Source: an uncultured Helicobacteraceae bacterium (lineage in GTDB: Bacteria > Campylobacterota > Campylobacteria > Campylobacterales > Helicobacteraceae). Taken from it: a stretch of 18,315 nt of DNA. The notes beneath the pieces are model-generated. The model was not told where the DNA came from, did not search any database, and saw only the letters and a program-made list of their open reading frames with translations. Position numbers and translations under genes: made by a program. Shown here piece by piece: positions 6,769 to 14,882 of this stretch; the stretch's first letter is position 1, and each line of letters begins with the position of its first letter. The stretch lies in assembly GCA_910578285.1 (NCBI GenBank), contig CAJTQL010000016.1, forward strand, positions 1 to 18,315, written 5' to 3'.

Positions 6769-7581
6769 TTATTCTACAATCGCTTGCTGCGCATACAAGC
6801 CCGCGATTCTACCTGAATGTGTGTAAATATTAAACTTTTTGCCTCGCGCAAAGCCAATGAGTGTGATTCCGACTTCTTGCGCTGCGCGGATTGCCTGAAA
6901 AGTTGCGGCAGCCTTGCTGACCACGACACAGATTCTGTGCATGAGCGCCTTTGTAACCATTTCGAGCGAGAGCCGCCCGCTCACAAATAGCACAGAATCG
7001 GTTGTGTTGTAGCCCAACAAATAGGCGCGCCCCATGACTTTGTCGATTGCATTGTGTCGCCCGATGTCTTCACAAAGCAATGTGCCTTGATTACAGACGA
7101 GCATGGCTTTGTGCACACAGCCCGTTTTTTCAAACAAGGGTGTGGGAGATTCAAAGAGTGCGAGCTGTTGCGCGAGAAAGTCGAGCGGAACGATAAGCGG
7201 CGTGTCGAGGAAACGTTTGAGCACGGCGGCATTGTTGTCCATATTGCCACTCACGCCCACACAGCAGCCTGACGTGAGCGTTTTGTCGGCAAAAAGTCTT
7301 TGCAGCGCATCTTGATCGATATGCGCATCTGCAAAAACTTGCAGCCCATCGGCAGAAACGCACAGATTGTGCACCTCTTTGGGGCTTGTTACAACGCCTT
7401 CGGACACCAAGAAGCCCAGCAAATGTGCGTCTTGGTGCTGTGGCAGGCTCATCACCGAGAGCAGCAATGAGCGATTGAGAAAAAAGGCAATCTTTTGCTC
7501 CACAATCACGCAATCATTTGTGATTGTGGAATGCCCATCTTGTACTTGCTCAATGGGCAATGTGTGCAAAAATTCTTTCAA
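6769..7581 (-). CDS. fdhD: formate dehydrogenase accessory sulfurtransferase FdhD
   Basis: This 270-residue cytoplasmic protein is the last gene of the formate dehydrogenase locus. It overlaps the cytochrome gene by ATGA. FdhD carries sulfur from IscS to the molybdenum cofactor before insertion into FdhA. Family signatures are GRHNAIDKVMG (174-184), VSGRLSLEMVTKA (200-211) and the C-terminal GFARGKKFNIYTH block. In the sulfur-carrying loop the usual CGVCG is replaced by SGCCVGVSG, giving adjacent Cys106-Cys107 and no CxxC. At least one loop cysteine therefore remains for persulfide transfer. The alternative of an inactive protein is unlikely given its place and otherwise intact motifs. Confidence 0.93.
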   Translation of the reverse strand: MKEFLHTLPIEQVQDGHSTITNDCVIVEQKIAFFLNRSLLLSVMSLPQHQDAHLLGFLVSEGVVTSPKEVHNLCVSADGLQVFADAHIDQDALQRLFADKTLTSGCCVGVSGNMDNNAAVLKRFLDTPLIVPLDFLAQQLALFESPTPLFEKTGCVHKAMLVCNQGTLLCEDIGRHNAIDKVMGRAYLLGYNTTDSVLFVSGRLSLEMVTKALMHRICVVVSKAAATFQAIRAAQEVGITLIGFARGKKFNIYTHSGRIAGLYAQQAIVE

Positions 7582-8534
7582 GCAATGCCTTGTTTCTTGA
7601 GCTCTGCATAATAATAACTATGCAAAATAGCGATTTCTTCTTCACCCATTTTGCCGTTTAGAATCGATTGCAAAGCTCCTTCGATTGCAAAGACTGCCAT
7701 ATAGATGTGGGTAATCAAAAGCGCAATGATGAGGATTCCCACAAAGCTATGTGCGAGCGCCATGAAGCGCAATGTATCGATTGCTGCAGATTGGAAGAAC
7801 ATCACCGCGCCCGTGATGACCATGACCGCGCCACCGATTGTCGCAACCCAAAACCACATCTTCTGCCCTGCATTGAACTTGCCGGCAGGAATCGGGCGGT
7901 TCTCTTGACTCAAATAGCCGCCCATGATCATAAACCATTTGATGTCATAGCTTCTAGGCAAGGAATCTTTGAACCACATCAAAAACATGAGCACGCCAAA
8001 GGGCGCAAAGACGCATGTCGCGATTCCGTGTAAATCGCGGGCAAACCGCACGAATCCTCCCCCACCAAGCTTGTCGCCAAACATCATGACAAGCCCCGTG
8101 CAGCAGAGTATCACAAATGGCACAGCGGCACACCAATGCACAAAGATGTTGTAGCCGCTAAAGACTTGAATGCTTTTGCCATGTTTAAATTTGCGCTGCC
8201 CGATGAGCATAAAATGCCCCAAGAAAGCGAGCGGAACGCCGATGAGAACCACCGCAAAAAGAATCGCAAAATAATGCCCTTGCACGAGCGTGAAGATTTC
8301 ACCAAGCCCCTTCGAGTTGGGCGAGCCAATGCCCCATGTCTTAATTGCTGCGACTTCAGGTCCGCCATAAAGCAGCGGATTTGCCCTATCGCTTGGGGCA
8401 ATGAGCGCATTATTACCACTTATGACTTCGGCATATTGCTTACCTCCCTCTTGTGGCACACTTGGATTCGCACCAAAGGCAAGGGCAGAGCTAAAGAACA
8501 AAAGGGCAAAGATTCTAAAACATATTGATTTCAT
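7578..8534 (-). CDS. fdhC: formate dehydrogenase cytochrome b subunit FdhC
   Basis: This 318-residue membrane subunit starts with a cleavable-looking signal (MKSICFRIFALLFF, cleavage near residue 22) and a periplasmic N-terminal region. Hydrophobic segments then lie at about 89-110, 130-152, 169-187, 226-248 and 258-281. Histidines at 133, 169, 262 and 276 lie in or at the ends of membrane segments and are candidate haem b ligands. It should take electrons from FdhB and reduce menaquinone. AGGAGG overlaps the fdhB stop (TAG) and precedes the ATG by five bases, so translation is closely linked. It is longer than E. coli FdnI and matches the epsilonproteobacterial type with an added N-terminal domain. 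Confidence 0.92.
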   Translation of the reverse strand: MKSICFRIFALLFFSSALAFGANPSVPQEGGKQYAEVISGNNALIAPSDRANPLLYGGPEVAAIKTWGIGSPNSKGLGEIFTLVQGHYFAILFAVVLIGVPLAFLGHFMLIGQRKFKHGKSIQVFSGYNIFVHWCAAVPFVILCCTGLVMMFGDKLGGGGFVRFARDLHGIATCVFAPFGVLMFLMWFKDSLPRSYDIKWFMIMGGYLSQENRPIPAGKFNAGQKMWFWVATIGGAVMVITGAVMFFQSAAIDTLRFMALAHSFVGILIIALLITHIYMAVFAIEGALQSILNGKMGEEEIAILHSYYYAELKKQGIA

Positions 8535-8543
8535 AGAATCCTC

Positions 8544-9173
8544 CTAGTCGTTGTATGCCGTCTTCCACACATTTGGCACAGCATTAGGGATATTATCCCC
8601 CCTTGTTTGCGCACGATGCGTGATGATATTTGAAACTTCCTCGCTGCTTCCTGCTAAGAGTGCTTTTGTAGAACACATACTCGCACACATTGGCACTTTA
8701 CCTTCTGCGATTCTATTTTGTCCATAGAGATGATATTCTTCCTCGCTATTTGTTTCCTCGGGACCACCCGCGCAGAAAGTGCATTTATCCATTGCGCCCC
8801 TTGAACCAAATACGCCATTTTTGGGGAATTGTGGTGCGCCAAAAGGACAAGCATAGAGGCAGTAGCCACAGCCTATGCAGGTTTTTTTATCGTGCAAAAC
8901 AATGCCATCAGCACGAATATAGAAGCAATCCACAGGGCACACTTGCGCACAAGGCGCATCGGCGCAGTGCATACACGCAATAGACACGGCAGTTTCTTTG
9001 CCAACAACGCCTTCGTTTAGCATAATCACTCTTCGGCGGTTGACACCCACAGGCAAATGATGTGCTTCTTTACAAGCGACATCACAACCGTGGCATTCAA
9101 TACAGCGATTTGTATCGCAATAAAACTTGATTCTTGAAAAATTTTCAAGATTAGTAGGAATTGCATTACTCAT
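8544..9173 (-). CDS. fdhB: formate dehydrogenase Fe-S subunit FdhB
   Basis: This 209-residue protein has the cysteine layout of four [4Fe-4S] clusters: C24-x2-C27-x2-C30-x3-C34, C67-x2-C70-x4-C75-x3-C79, C99-x2-C102-x2-C105-x3-C109, plus the C131/C134 and C163/C167 pairs. It carries electrons from the FdhA active site to the haems of FdhC. It has no signal of its own and no C-terminal membrane helix (unlike E. coli FdnH), so it should leave the cell folded with Tat-bearing FdhA and dock on FdhC. It starts 11 bases after fdhA with GGGAGG upstream. Confidence 0.94.
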   Translation of the reverse strand: MSNAIPTNLENFSRIKFYCDTNRCIECHGCDVACKEAHHLPVGVNRRRVIMLNEGVVGKETAVSIACMHCADAPCAQVCPVDCFYIRADGIVLHDKKTCIGCGYCLYACPFGAPQFPKNGVFGSRGAMDKCTFCAGGPEETNSEEEYHLYGQNRIAEGKVPMCASMCSTKALLAGSSEEVSNIITHRAQTRGDNIPNAVPNVWKTAYND

Positions 9174-9184
9174 TTTTTGCCTCC

Positions 9185-12016
9185 CTACGCTTTCTCAATG
9201 CGGCACAAACCACATTTAGTTTCCGGACAAGCAGAGTTGTAGTCAAAACCATAACTTGCAATCATACAAGCCGATTCACCAATCGCATAGGGCTTTGTGC
9301 CTTCTGGGTATTTATCAAGCCTTGATACACCTTGATCCATTCCCGAGAAGTTTTGTGGCAACCAAATACTATTATAATCCACACGCAAAGAAATCTTTGC
9401 TGGGACGAGAATCCTCGTATCCATTGTGCCATACACCCACACCATATCGCCATTTCTAATATTAAGCTCTGCGGCTTTATCAGGGTGAATCTCCATAAAC
9501 ATCTCGCCTTCAACTTCGGCAAGATATTTCGCACTTCGTGTCTCTGCACCTGTCCCCATATGCGCCACAAGTCGTCCTGTGAGCATATTAACAGGAAATT
9601 CATCAACCCAGTTTTTGGAATCGCCCAGCTCTTTTTGTCGGCTGCGGTATTTGATGTTTGCACGGAAATGATTTGGCTTGTCAGGAAAATTGGGATAAAT
9701 ATCTACCAAATCGCCTCGCACGGAGTGCAATGGCTCTCTATGCAATGGAATCTTGTCATACCAATTCCACACATTTGCCCTTGCCTTGCCATTTCCATAA
9801 GGGCAAAGTCCCGCTTCTAGAGCTTTTTCCACCAAGATATTATTTCCAATGCCAAGCGCAAAAGTGCTGCCCTCAATCGCTGCCTTTTCAGATTCTGTAA
9901 GATTAATGCCTAAAGATTCTGCATTTGCTGCAGTTACAGGTGCATGTCCGCCACTATATTTTGCATTTGGCAAGCTTCTATTTGTGAGCATACTTTGTCC
10001 ATCTGGATTTGTAACACCCCAATTCACGCGGAATCCCATACCGCCACGCATAACAGGAATGCTATCATTATACATTACAGGAGTGCCCGGGTGCTTGTCG
10101 CTCCAGCAGGGCCAAGGCAACCCATAATAATCGCCCTTAAACTCCCCTGTGCCTTCTAGCGTTACCTTATCAAATTTATGCCAATTTTCTTGGTGTGCCT
10201 TTAGTCGCTCTGGACTCATTCCCTGCAAGCCAATGCTGCGGATACTTTGGGTAAGCTCGGTAGTCGCATCTTCTGGCCACATAAATTGCTCTCTGCCCTT
10301 TTCTTTTGCGATGTCAAATAAACGTCTTTGGAATTCTTCTAAGAATCCTAGTCTTTTTGCCAAGCCAAAGAGAAATTCCTCATCAGGTCGGCATTCAAAA
10401 AGTGGCTCCATTACCTTAGAACGCCATTGATAGCTACGATTTGTCGCTGCCACAGAACCGCTTGTCTCCATTTGAGACGCCGCTGGAAGCATAAAAAGAT
10501 TATCGCTTCTATCGCTATAAATAGCCAAGTCATTGACATAAGGATCGACAAACACAACCAAATCAAGCTTATCCATTGCTTTTTTCTGCAAATCAAGCAA
10601 GGAAACGGTTGTCATACCCGAGCCAATCACCACAAGTGCGCGAAGTTTGGTGCCACCATTGTTTGCGGCATTTTCTTCATCTAAAACACCAAACTTCCAA
10701 GTTGAATGCGCAAAACCTGTCTTGCCCATCATCTCTTGGTCTTTGAATCTGCCCACCATCCAATCAAAATCAACATTCCAATGCTTGCAGAAATGTCGCC
10801 ATGCGGGTTCGCCAAGCCCATAATAGCCCGGGAGAGAATCCGCGAGGTTATTCATATCACTCGCACCTTGCACATTATCGTGTCCGCGCAAAATATTGAC
10901 ACCTCCGCCATTTTTTCCAATATTGCCTAAGAACATTTGCAAAATGGGCATAATGCGTGTGTTGCTCGTGCCAACTGTGTGTTGGGTAAGCCCTTGATTC
11001 CAAATAAGACTTGCAGGTTTTGCTGCCGCCATTTCTTCAGCAATATGCCGAATTGCATCAGCTGGGATTCCGCACACATTAGCAGCCACTTCAGGTGGGA
11101 ACTTTTTAGCTTCTTCCATAATCTTCTCATAGCCATCGACTCTTTCCTTGAGATATTGCTCATCATAGAGTTTTTTAGCAATGATGTGATTCAAAAGCCC
11201 ATACGCAAAGGCAATGTCTGTCCCACTGCGGATTCTATGAAATTCATCACATTTTGCTGCAGTTTTTGTGAATCGTGGGTCAATACATACAAGCTTCGCC
11301 CCTTGCTCTTTTGCACGCAAAATATGCACCATAGACACAGGGTGATTCACCGCTGGATTTGCACCAATCACAAGGATATATTTTGAGAACATCATATCGC
11401 CCAAATGGTTCGTCATTCCACCATATCCAAATGTATTTGCCACACCGGCAACTGTTGGAGAGTGTCAAACGCGCGCGCAATGGTCTATATTATTTGTCCC
11501 AAAAAACGCTGCAAACTTGCGGATATAGTAACTTTGCTCGTTAGAGCATTTCGCACTTCCTAAAAACATTACTGCATCAGGTCCGCTTTCTTCGCGAATC
11601 TGCTGAATCTGTGCAGCGATTTTGTCCATCGCCTCGTCATATTTGAGCCGTGCCCATTTGCCTCCCTTTTTCTCAAGAGGGTAGCGCAATCTTGTTTCAC
11701 TTCTTGCCCTATCAATTAAATCTGCTCCTTTGCAGCAATGCCCACCTTGAGAAATCGGGTGGTCTTGCGCCACTTCTTGTCGCACCCAAACACCATCGAC
11801 AACTTCGGCTACGATTCCGCAACCCACAGAGCAATGCGTACAAATCGTTTTGATTTTTTTGCTTTGTGGATACCTTTCTTTGAGCTCTTGATTGGTTGCT
11901 GGGCGCATTGTTTTGTCGGTATCGCCAAAAGCAACGCTTGCGCCTGCCAATCCACCAAGAGCGGTCATTTTCAAAAACGCACGTCGGTTGTTGCGTCTTC
12001 TAATGTTCTCGTTCAT
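9185..12016 (-). CDS. fdhA: formate dehydrogenase catalytic subunit FdhA, selenocysteine-containing
   Basis: The gene reads as one 943-residue protein only if the in-frame TGA at 11465-11467 is decoded. Residue 184 then sits in DHCARV-Sec-HSPTVAG, exactly where Cys or Sec ligates Mo/W in formate dehydrogenases. Both sides are in frame and match the family. The N-terminus has a Tat signal (RRAFLKMTALGG). A [4Fe-4S] site follows (C59-x2-C62-x3-C66, with C94 before KG), then the molybdopterin domains and a C-terminal dinucleotide-binding domain (NMLTGRLVAHMGTGAETR, HPDKAAELNIRNGD). It oxidises formate to CO2 in the periplasm. The ATG at 12016 has AGGA upstream and lies 17 bases after the small Tat gene. 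Conventional gene callers would split it into a 183-residue fragment and a 752-residue fragment starting at GTG 11443. The selenocysteine genes are not in this window. Confidence 0.95.
11426..11459 (-). promoter_or_regulatory. SECIS-like hairpin of fdhA
   Basis: In the mRNA, UUGCC-GGUGU-GGCAA forms a 5-bp stem with a 5-base loop (11451-11437). A lower stem UCCAA (11459-11455) pairs with UUGGA (11430-11426) across an internal loop. The GGU of the apical loop lies 18 bases after the UGA. I recall the same 18-base distance to the GGUCU loop of the E. coli fdhF SECIS, the binding site of SelB. Placement inside the coding region right after UGA is the bacterial arrangement. Confidence 0.75.
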
Positions 12017-12033
12017 TATGTGTCCTTTCCTTA

Positions 12034-12228
12034 TTACTTAGCAACAGAATAGTACAAATCCCATTGCGGTGTTTTTTGATAGAGAATCTCTTTTTTGGGC
12101 GATTTGCCACGTATGAGATTTTCGCTGCTACCTTTTTTGCCACAGCCTGCAAGCACAATGCCCGCGCCCGCAACTGCAATGGAAGTTTTTGTGACGTTTT
12201 TGAGGAATTTACGTCTGTCTTTTTCCAT
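12034..12228 (-). CDS. small Tat-signal formate dehydrogenase-associated protein with lipobox
   Basis: This 64-residue protein starts at 12228, five bases after AAGGAG. A longer frame from 12264 has no ribosome site and runs into the hairpin. The N-terminus DRRKFLKN is a twin-arginine motif, followed by a hydrophobic stretch ending in VLAGC, a good lipobox with a Lys-rich tail. The C-terminal part (YQKTPQWDLYYSVAK) matches the short protein found just upstream of fdhA in related bacteria. It may be a Tat-exported small subunit or assembly factor, here perhaps lipid-anchored. It sits 17 bases before fdhA. The exact function is unknown. Confidence 0.82.
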   Translation of the reverse strand: MEKDRRKFLKNVTKTSIAVAGAGIVLAGCGKKGSSENLIRGKSPKKEILYQKTPQWDLYYSVAK

Positions 12229-12254
12229 ATCGACTCCTTGTTTTGAGATTTGGG

Positions 12255-12300
12255 GTAATCCCACAAAGATTCTTGATGTCGAGAATCTTTGTGGGATTAC
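12255..12300 (-). other. perfect 19-bp inverted repeat between chaperone and Tat-protein genes
   Basis: GTAATCCCACAAAGATTCT (12255-12273) and its exact inverse complement (12282-12300) flank an 8-base loop. It begins eight bases after the stop of the TorD-like gene and ends 26 bases before the small Tat gene. The bases that follow on the minus strand (CCCCAAATCTC) are not T-rich, so a full Rho-independent terminator is unlikely. It more likely acts as an attenuator, processing site or 3' stabiliser separating accessory from structural gene expression. Confidence 0.7.
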
Positions 12301-12308
12301 GCAATGAT

Positions 12309-12911
12309 TTATGCTATTGCTGAATCATATTCCCCTTCAAATTGGATAAATGATTGTAGAATCTGTGCAATTGCGACATACAATTTTGCGTCCTCGCGCG
12401 CTTCTATTTCCGCGATGAAACCTAGAAATGCATCTTTGCTCAAAGCAAAGACATCTTTTGCAAGCTGTGCGTTGCCTATTTCGAGCAGATGGCGCATAAA
12501 GCCGCATATAAATCCTAAATGTTCCTCTGTTTCTTTAAAACTTTCGCTTTGCACACGTATATCGCTTTGTTTGACGAGTTGGCGCATTTGGAGCAGCGAT
12601 TCTCCACCAATGCAATGATGATAGAAATGTGAGAGATGGATTCCAACTTGTTTTGCACCAAATGGTAGAGCAAAAAGGCGCGAAAATTCATCTTTGAAGT
12701 TTGCCATGCCATGCGTTTTGAGCTCATCGTACAAGAGCAACATAGCATTTTTTGCTGTGTCATTTAAAGGCTCATATAAGAGAATCTCTATTTGTTTTTT
12801 AGCAAGCTCGGCTCGTTCATCGAGCATTTCAAAAACCAATAATCCATTGAAAAAGTCATAATAGAGCATGCGTGCATGGATGAGGTTGGTTTGTTCAGAT
12901 TCGCTCAACAT
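12309..12911 (-). CDS. TorD-family chaperone for formate dehydrogenase
   Basis: This 200-residue, all-helical-looking cytoplasmic protein has TorD/DmsD family marks: DEFSRLFALPFG, SHFYHHCIGGESLLQMRQL and the late EEHLGFICGFMRHLLE helix, corresponding to the family's (D/E)H---E---M segment. Such proteins bind the Tat signal and help cofactor insertion, so FdhA (and perhaps the small Tat protein) is the likely client. It starts within the last 17 bases of the Fe-S gene, with GGAG six bases upstream, so it is coupled to it. A 19-bp hairpin follows its stop. Confidence 0.85.
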   Translation of the reverse strand: MLSESEQTNLIHARMLYYDFFNGLLVFEMLDERAELAKKQIEILLYEPLNDTAKNAMLLLYDELKTHGMANFKDEFSRLFALPFGAKQVGIHLSHFYHHCIGGESLLQMRQLVKQSDIRVQSESFKETEEHLGFICGFMRHLLEIGNAQLAKDVFALSKDAFLGFIAEIEAREDAKLYVAIAQILQSFIQFEGEYDSAIA

Positions 12912-14589
12912 GTCCTTCTCCAGTCGTTGCGTTCAACATGACTTTGACCTTGCAATCGGGGCAGCACTCGAGCGAGCGGAGCTTGCGCGAATCGCCCGCA
13001 AAGTTTGCGGCGAGCATGTCGCGCACCTTTTGCACTGAACGCGTTGTGGCAAATGGCTTGCCACATTCCACGCAACAAAATGGTGAATCTTTGGCAAGCA
13101 CATGGGGCACAAACCATTGTCCATTGAGCGCGATTCCGCTTTCTTCGATGTTTATGACATCTTCAGGGCATGATAATGCACAATATCCACAGGTTGTGCA
13201 AAGCGAAGGATTGAATGAAAGCGTGAAGTATTGCTCATTGGCAATCAACGCACCGACATTACATGCCCCAACACAGCTTAGGCACAATGTACAGCCGTCT
13301 TTGAGCTTGACTTGCCCATAGCGCAACGTTGGTTCGAACGGCAAAACGCCCAAATCGCGGTCTTTGACGACAAAACGCAGACGTTCGGCAAAACTTTTGC
13401 GCACATGCTCATTTGCACGTGGAGTATAAAGGTATTTTGCGTCATGTATTGTCGCAATTGAAGTGAGCTGTTCCCAATCTGCGAGATTTTGCATGAGCAA
13501 AATGCCCATTGAATCGTGATAGCCTCGCGCGACAATGGCGTTCGTGATTCGAATAGCACTTTGCAAAGCGGGGCTTGCATTTGGCTTATAGAGTGCCACA
13601 CTCGCGCCATTTTCTTGGATACAACTAAGCAGCAAAAGCGGATTGAGCGCATTGAGTTCGGGCAGAACAAGTGGCAGCACAGAGGGCGGGAGAGCAGGGG
13701 GCTGTGGTGGCAAGCTTGCAAGAGTTGGTGCGTCAATCAGTAGAATCTGATAATCAGCAAACAAGCGCACACGGCGCAAAAAAAGTTCGGTTGGAGATTC
13801 TTTAAATGTGATTGCTCCTGTAGGACAAAGCGCCACACATGCGCCACATTTGATGCAATCGATTGCAGAAAAATGGAGCTGTTTACTCGAATCATCAGCA
13901 TAGATTCCAAAGGTTGGGCATGCATCTGCACATGCGGCGCAACATTTTTCGCGGCGATTTTCATATTGGCAATAGGTTGAATCAAAATGCAAAATCTCAT
14001 GGTAGACATATTCGCCAAGCCGCGCATGCAGCGCCGAAAGCAACGCATGCGCATCGTCAAAATCGCCTGCACTTTCAATCCCGCAATAGAGTTGTAATGC
14101 GGGAATGTCGACAAACAGCACGCCTTGCGCATAGTTGCGTACAGAATCGTTGGCAAAATGCACAATAAACGCGCCTAAATGCCCACCGATAGATGCGACA
14201 TCACTTGGCGCAAGCAAAACGGCTTCAAAGCCATTTTGGTTTGCCAAAAGGCAAAAATCTTCAGCGCTTTTGCCCGAACCCAAGATAAATAGGCTGTTTG
14301 CGACATGGCATGTTTTTTCTGCTTGCAAGTTTTCGGCTTGTAGCAAGCGTGATTGGTAGAGAATCTCAATTTCTTTGGCGCATTGCGCATGGTTTTCGCG
14401 GCTTGCAAGAAGCCAATTGATTTCGGGCGCAACGAGATACGCATGCTCTGTGGGGACATTGGACACAATAAAGGGTTCGTCATCGCATGAGCGCATTTCG
14501 AGCTCTTCTGGCGTGAGAATCGTTGTGTTTTGCAGAGATGCAAAAGGAGATTTGGCAGAGACAAAAAGCAAATCGTTGTCGTCCATCAT
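12895..14589 (-). CDS. multi-[4Fe-4S] ferredoxin-like protein of the fdh locus
   Basis: This 564-residue cytoplasmic protein has no signal. Residues 98-145 (FILGSGKSAEDFC... SIGGHLGAF) resemble an FAD-binding beginning as in HdrA-type proteins. Fe-S ligands follow: C217-x2-C220-x3-C224, C245-x2-C248-x2-C251-x3-C255, C433-x2-C436-x2-C439-x3-C443 and C464-x2-C467-x2-C470-x3-C474. At the end come two zinc-ribbon-like pairs (C506/C509 and C543/C546). Homologues accompany fdh genes in related bacteria, as far as I recall. A role in electron delivery for assembly or in a soluble electron path is inferred, not shown. The first ATG (14589) or second (14586) may be used, and the ribosome site is weak. 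Confidence 0.85.
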   Translation of the reverse strand: MMDDNDLLFVSAKSPFASLQNTTILTPEELEMRSCDDEPFIVSNVPTEHAYLVAPEINWLLASRENHAQCAKEIEILYQSRLLQAENLQAEKTCHVANSLFILGSGKSAEDFCLLANQNGFEAVLLAPSDVASIGGHLGAFIVHFANDSVRNYAQGVLFVDIPALQLYCGIESAGDFDDAHALLSALHARLGEYVYHEILHFDSTYCQYENRREKCCAACADACPTFGIYADDSSKQLHFSAIDCIKCGACVALCPTGAITFKESPTELFLRRVRLFADYQILLIDAPTLASLPPQPPALPPSVLPLVLPELNALNPLLLLSCIQENGASVALYKPNASPALQSAIRITNAIVARGYHDSMGILLMQNLADWEQLTSIATIHDAKYLYTPRANEHVRKSFAERLRFVVKDRDLGVLPFEPTLRYGQVKLKDGCTLCLSCVGACNVGALIANEQYFTLSFNPSLCTTCGYCALSCPEDVINIEESGIALNGQWFVPHVLAKDSPFCCVECGKPFATTRSVQKVRDMLAANFAGDSRKLRSLECCPDCKVKVMLNATTGEGHVERI

Positions 14590-14624
14590 TGGTGTACTTT
14601 CTAAGAAATTTTATACTTGCGTTC

Positions 14625-14633
14625 ATTCTAGCA
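14625..14633 (-). promoter_or_regulatory. candidate extended -10 promoter before the Fe-S gene
   Basis: The minus strand reads TGCTAGAAT, an extended -10 (TG-n-TAGAAT, five of six matches to TATAAT). It would give a start near 14618 and a leader of about 29 bases. The surrounding bases are A/T-rich, and no -35 box is evident, as is usual in Campylobacterota. Confidence 0.4.
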
Positions 14634-14658
14634 TAAATTTTGATATTCTCATCGCATG

Positions 14659-14677
14659 CGCCCCAAAATATGGGGCG
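14659..14677. other. GC-rich hairpin CGCCCCA-AAATA-TGGGGCG
   Basis: This perfect 7-bp stem has an AAATA loop. Three further outer pairs (ATG with CAT) form if one A bulges. It lies between the 56-residue membrane protein gene and the Fe-S gene, upstream of the candidate promoter. It has no T-tract and could lower readthrough or protect the upstream message. Confidence 0.5.
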
Positions 14678-14695
14678 ACATGTCATGTCGTGTTT

Positions 14696-14866
14696 CTAAG
14701 GGAAACGCATCATAATCACAGTGCAGAACAGAATCGAAAACATGCACAAGGAAAAGGCGGCACCAAGCCCTTGTAGCCAGTCTTTGACTTCTCTGCTATC
14801 TTTTGTTTTGATGCGGCGATACTCCGACCTAAAAACATACTGATTCGATGATTCTGGCATAGCCAT
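14696..14866 (-). CDS. 56-residue single-span membrane protein at head of fdh locus
   Basis: ATG at 14866 follows AGGAGG by five bases; ATGs at 14869 and 14860 are alternatives. The product starts MAMPESSNQYVFRSEYRR, with a charged N-terminal half (KTKDSREVKDW). One hydrophobic span covers about 31-52 (LQGLGAAFSLCMFSILFCTV), and a short MRFP tail ends the protein. The charge pattern suggests a cytoplasmic N-terminus. It has its own candidate promoter (14930-14935) and a structured leader. I do not recognise the family. Its place before the Fe-S gene suggests a link with the formate dehydrogenase system, but this is inference. It is too short for many gene callers. Confidence 0.68.
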   Translation of the reverse strand: MAMPESSNQYVFRSEYRRIKTKDSREVKDWLQGLGAAFSLCMFSILFCTVIMMRFP

Positions 14867-14882
14867 CATGACCTCCTAGTCC

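Noticed and set aside
9185..11443. A separate molybdopterin oxidoreductase gene starting at GTG 11443
   Set aside because: It is in frame with the upstream Tat/Fe-S segment across a TGA at the Sec position. The GTG lies within the SECIS and has no ribosome site.
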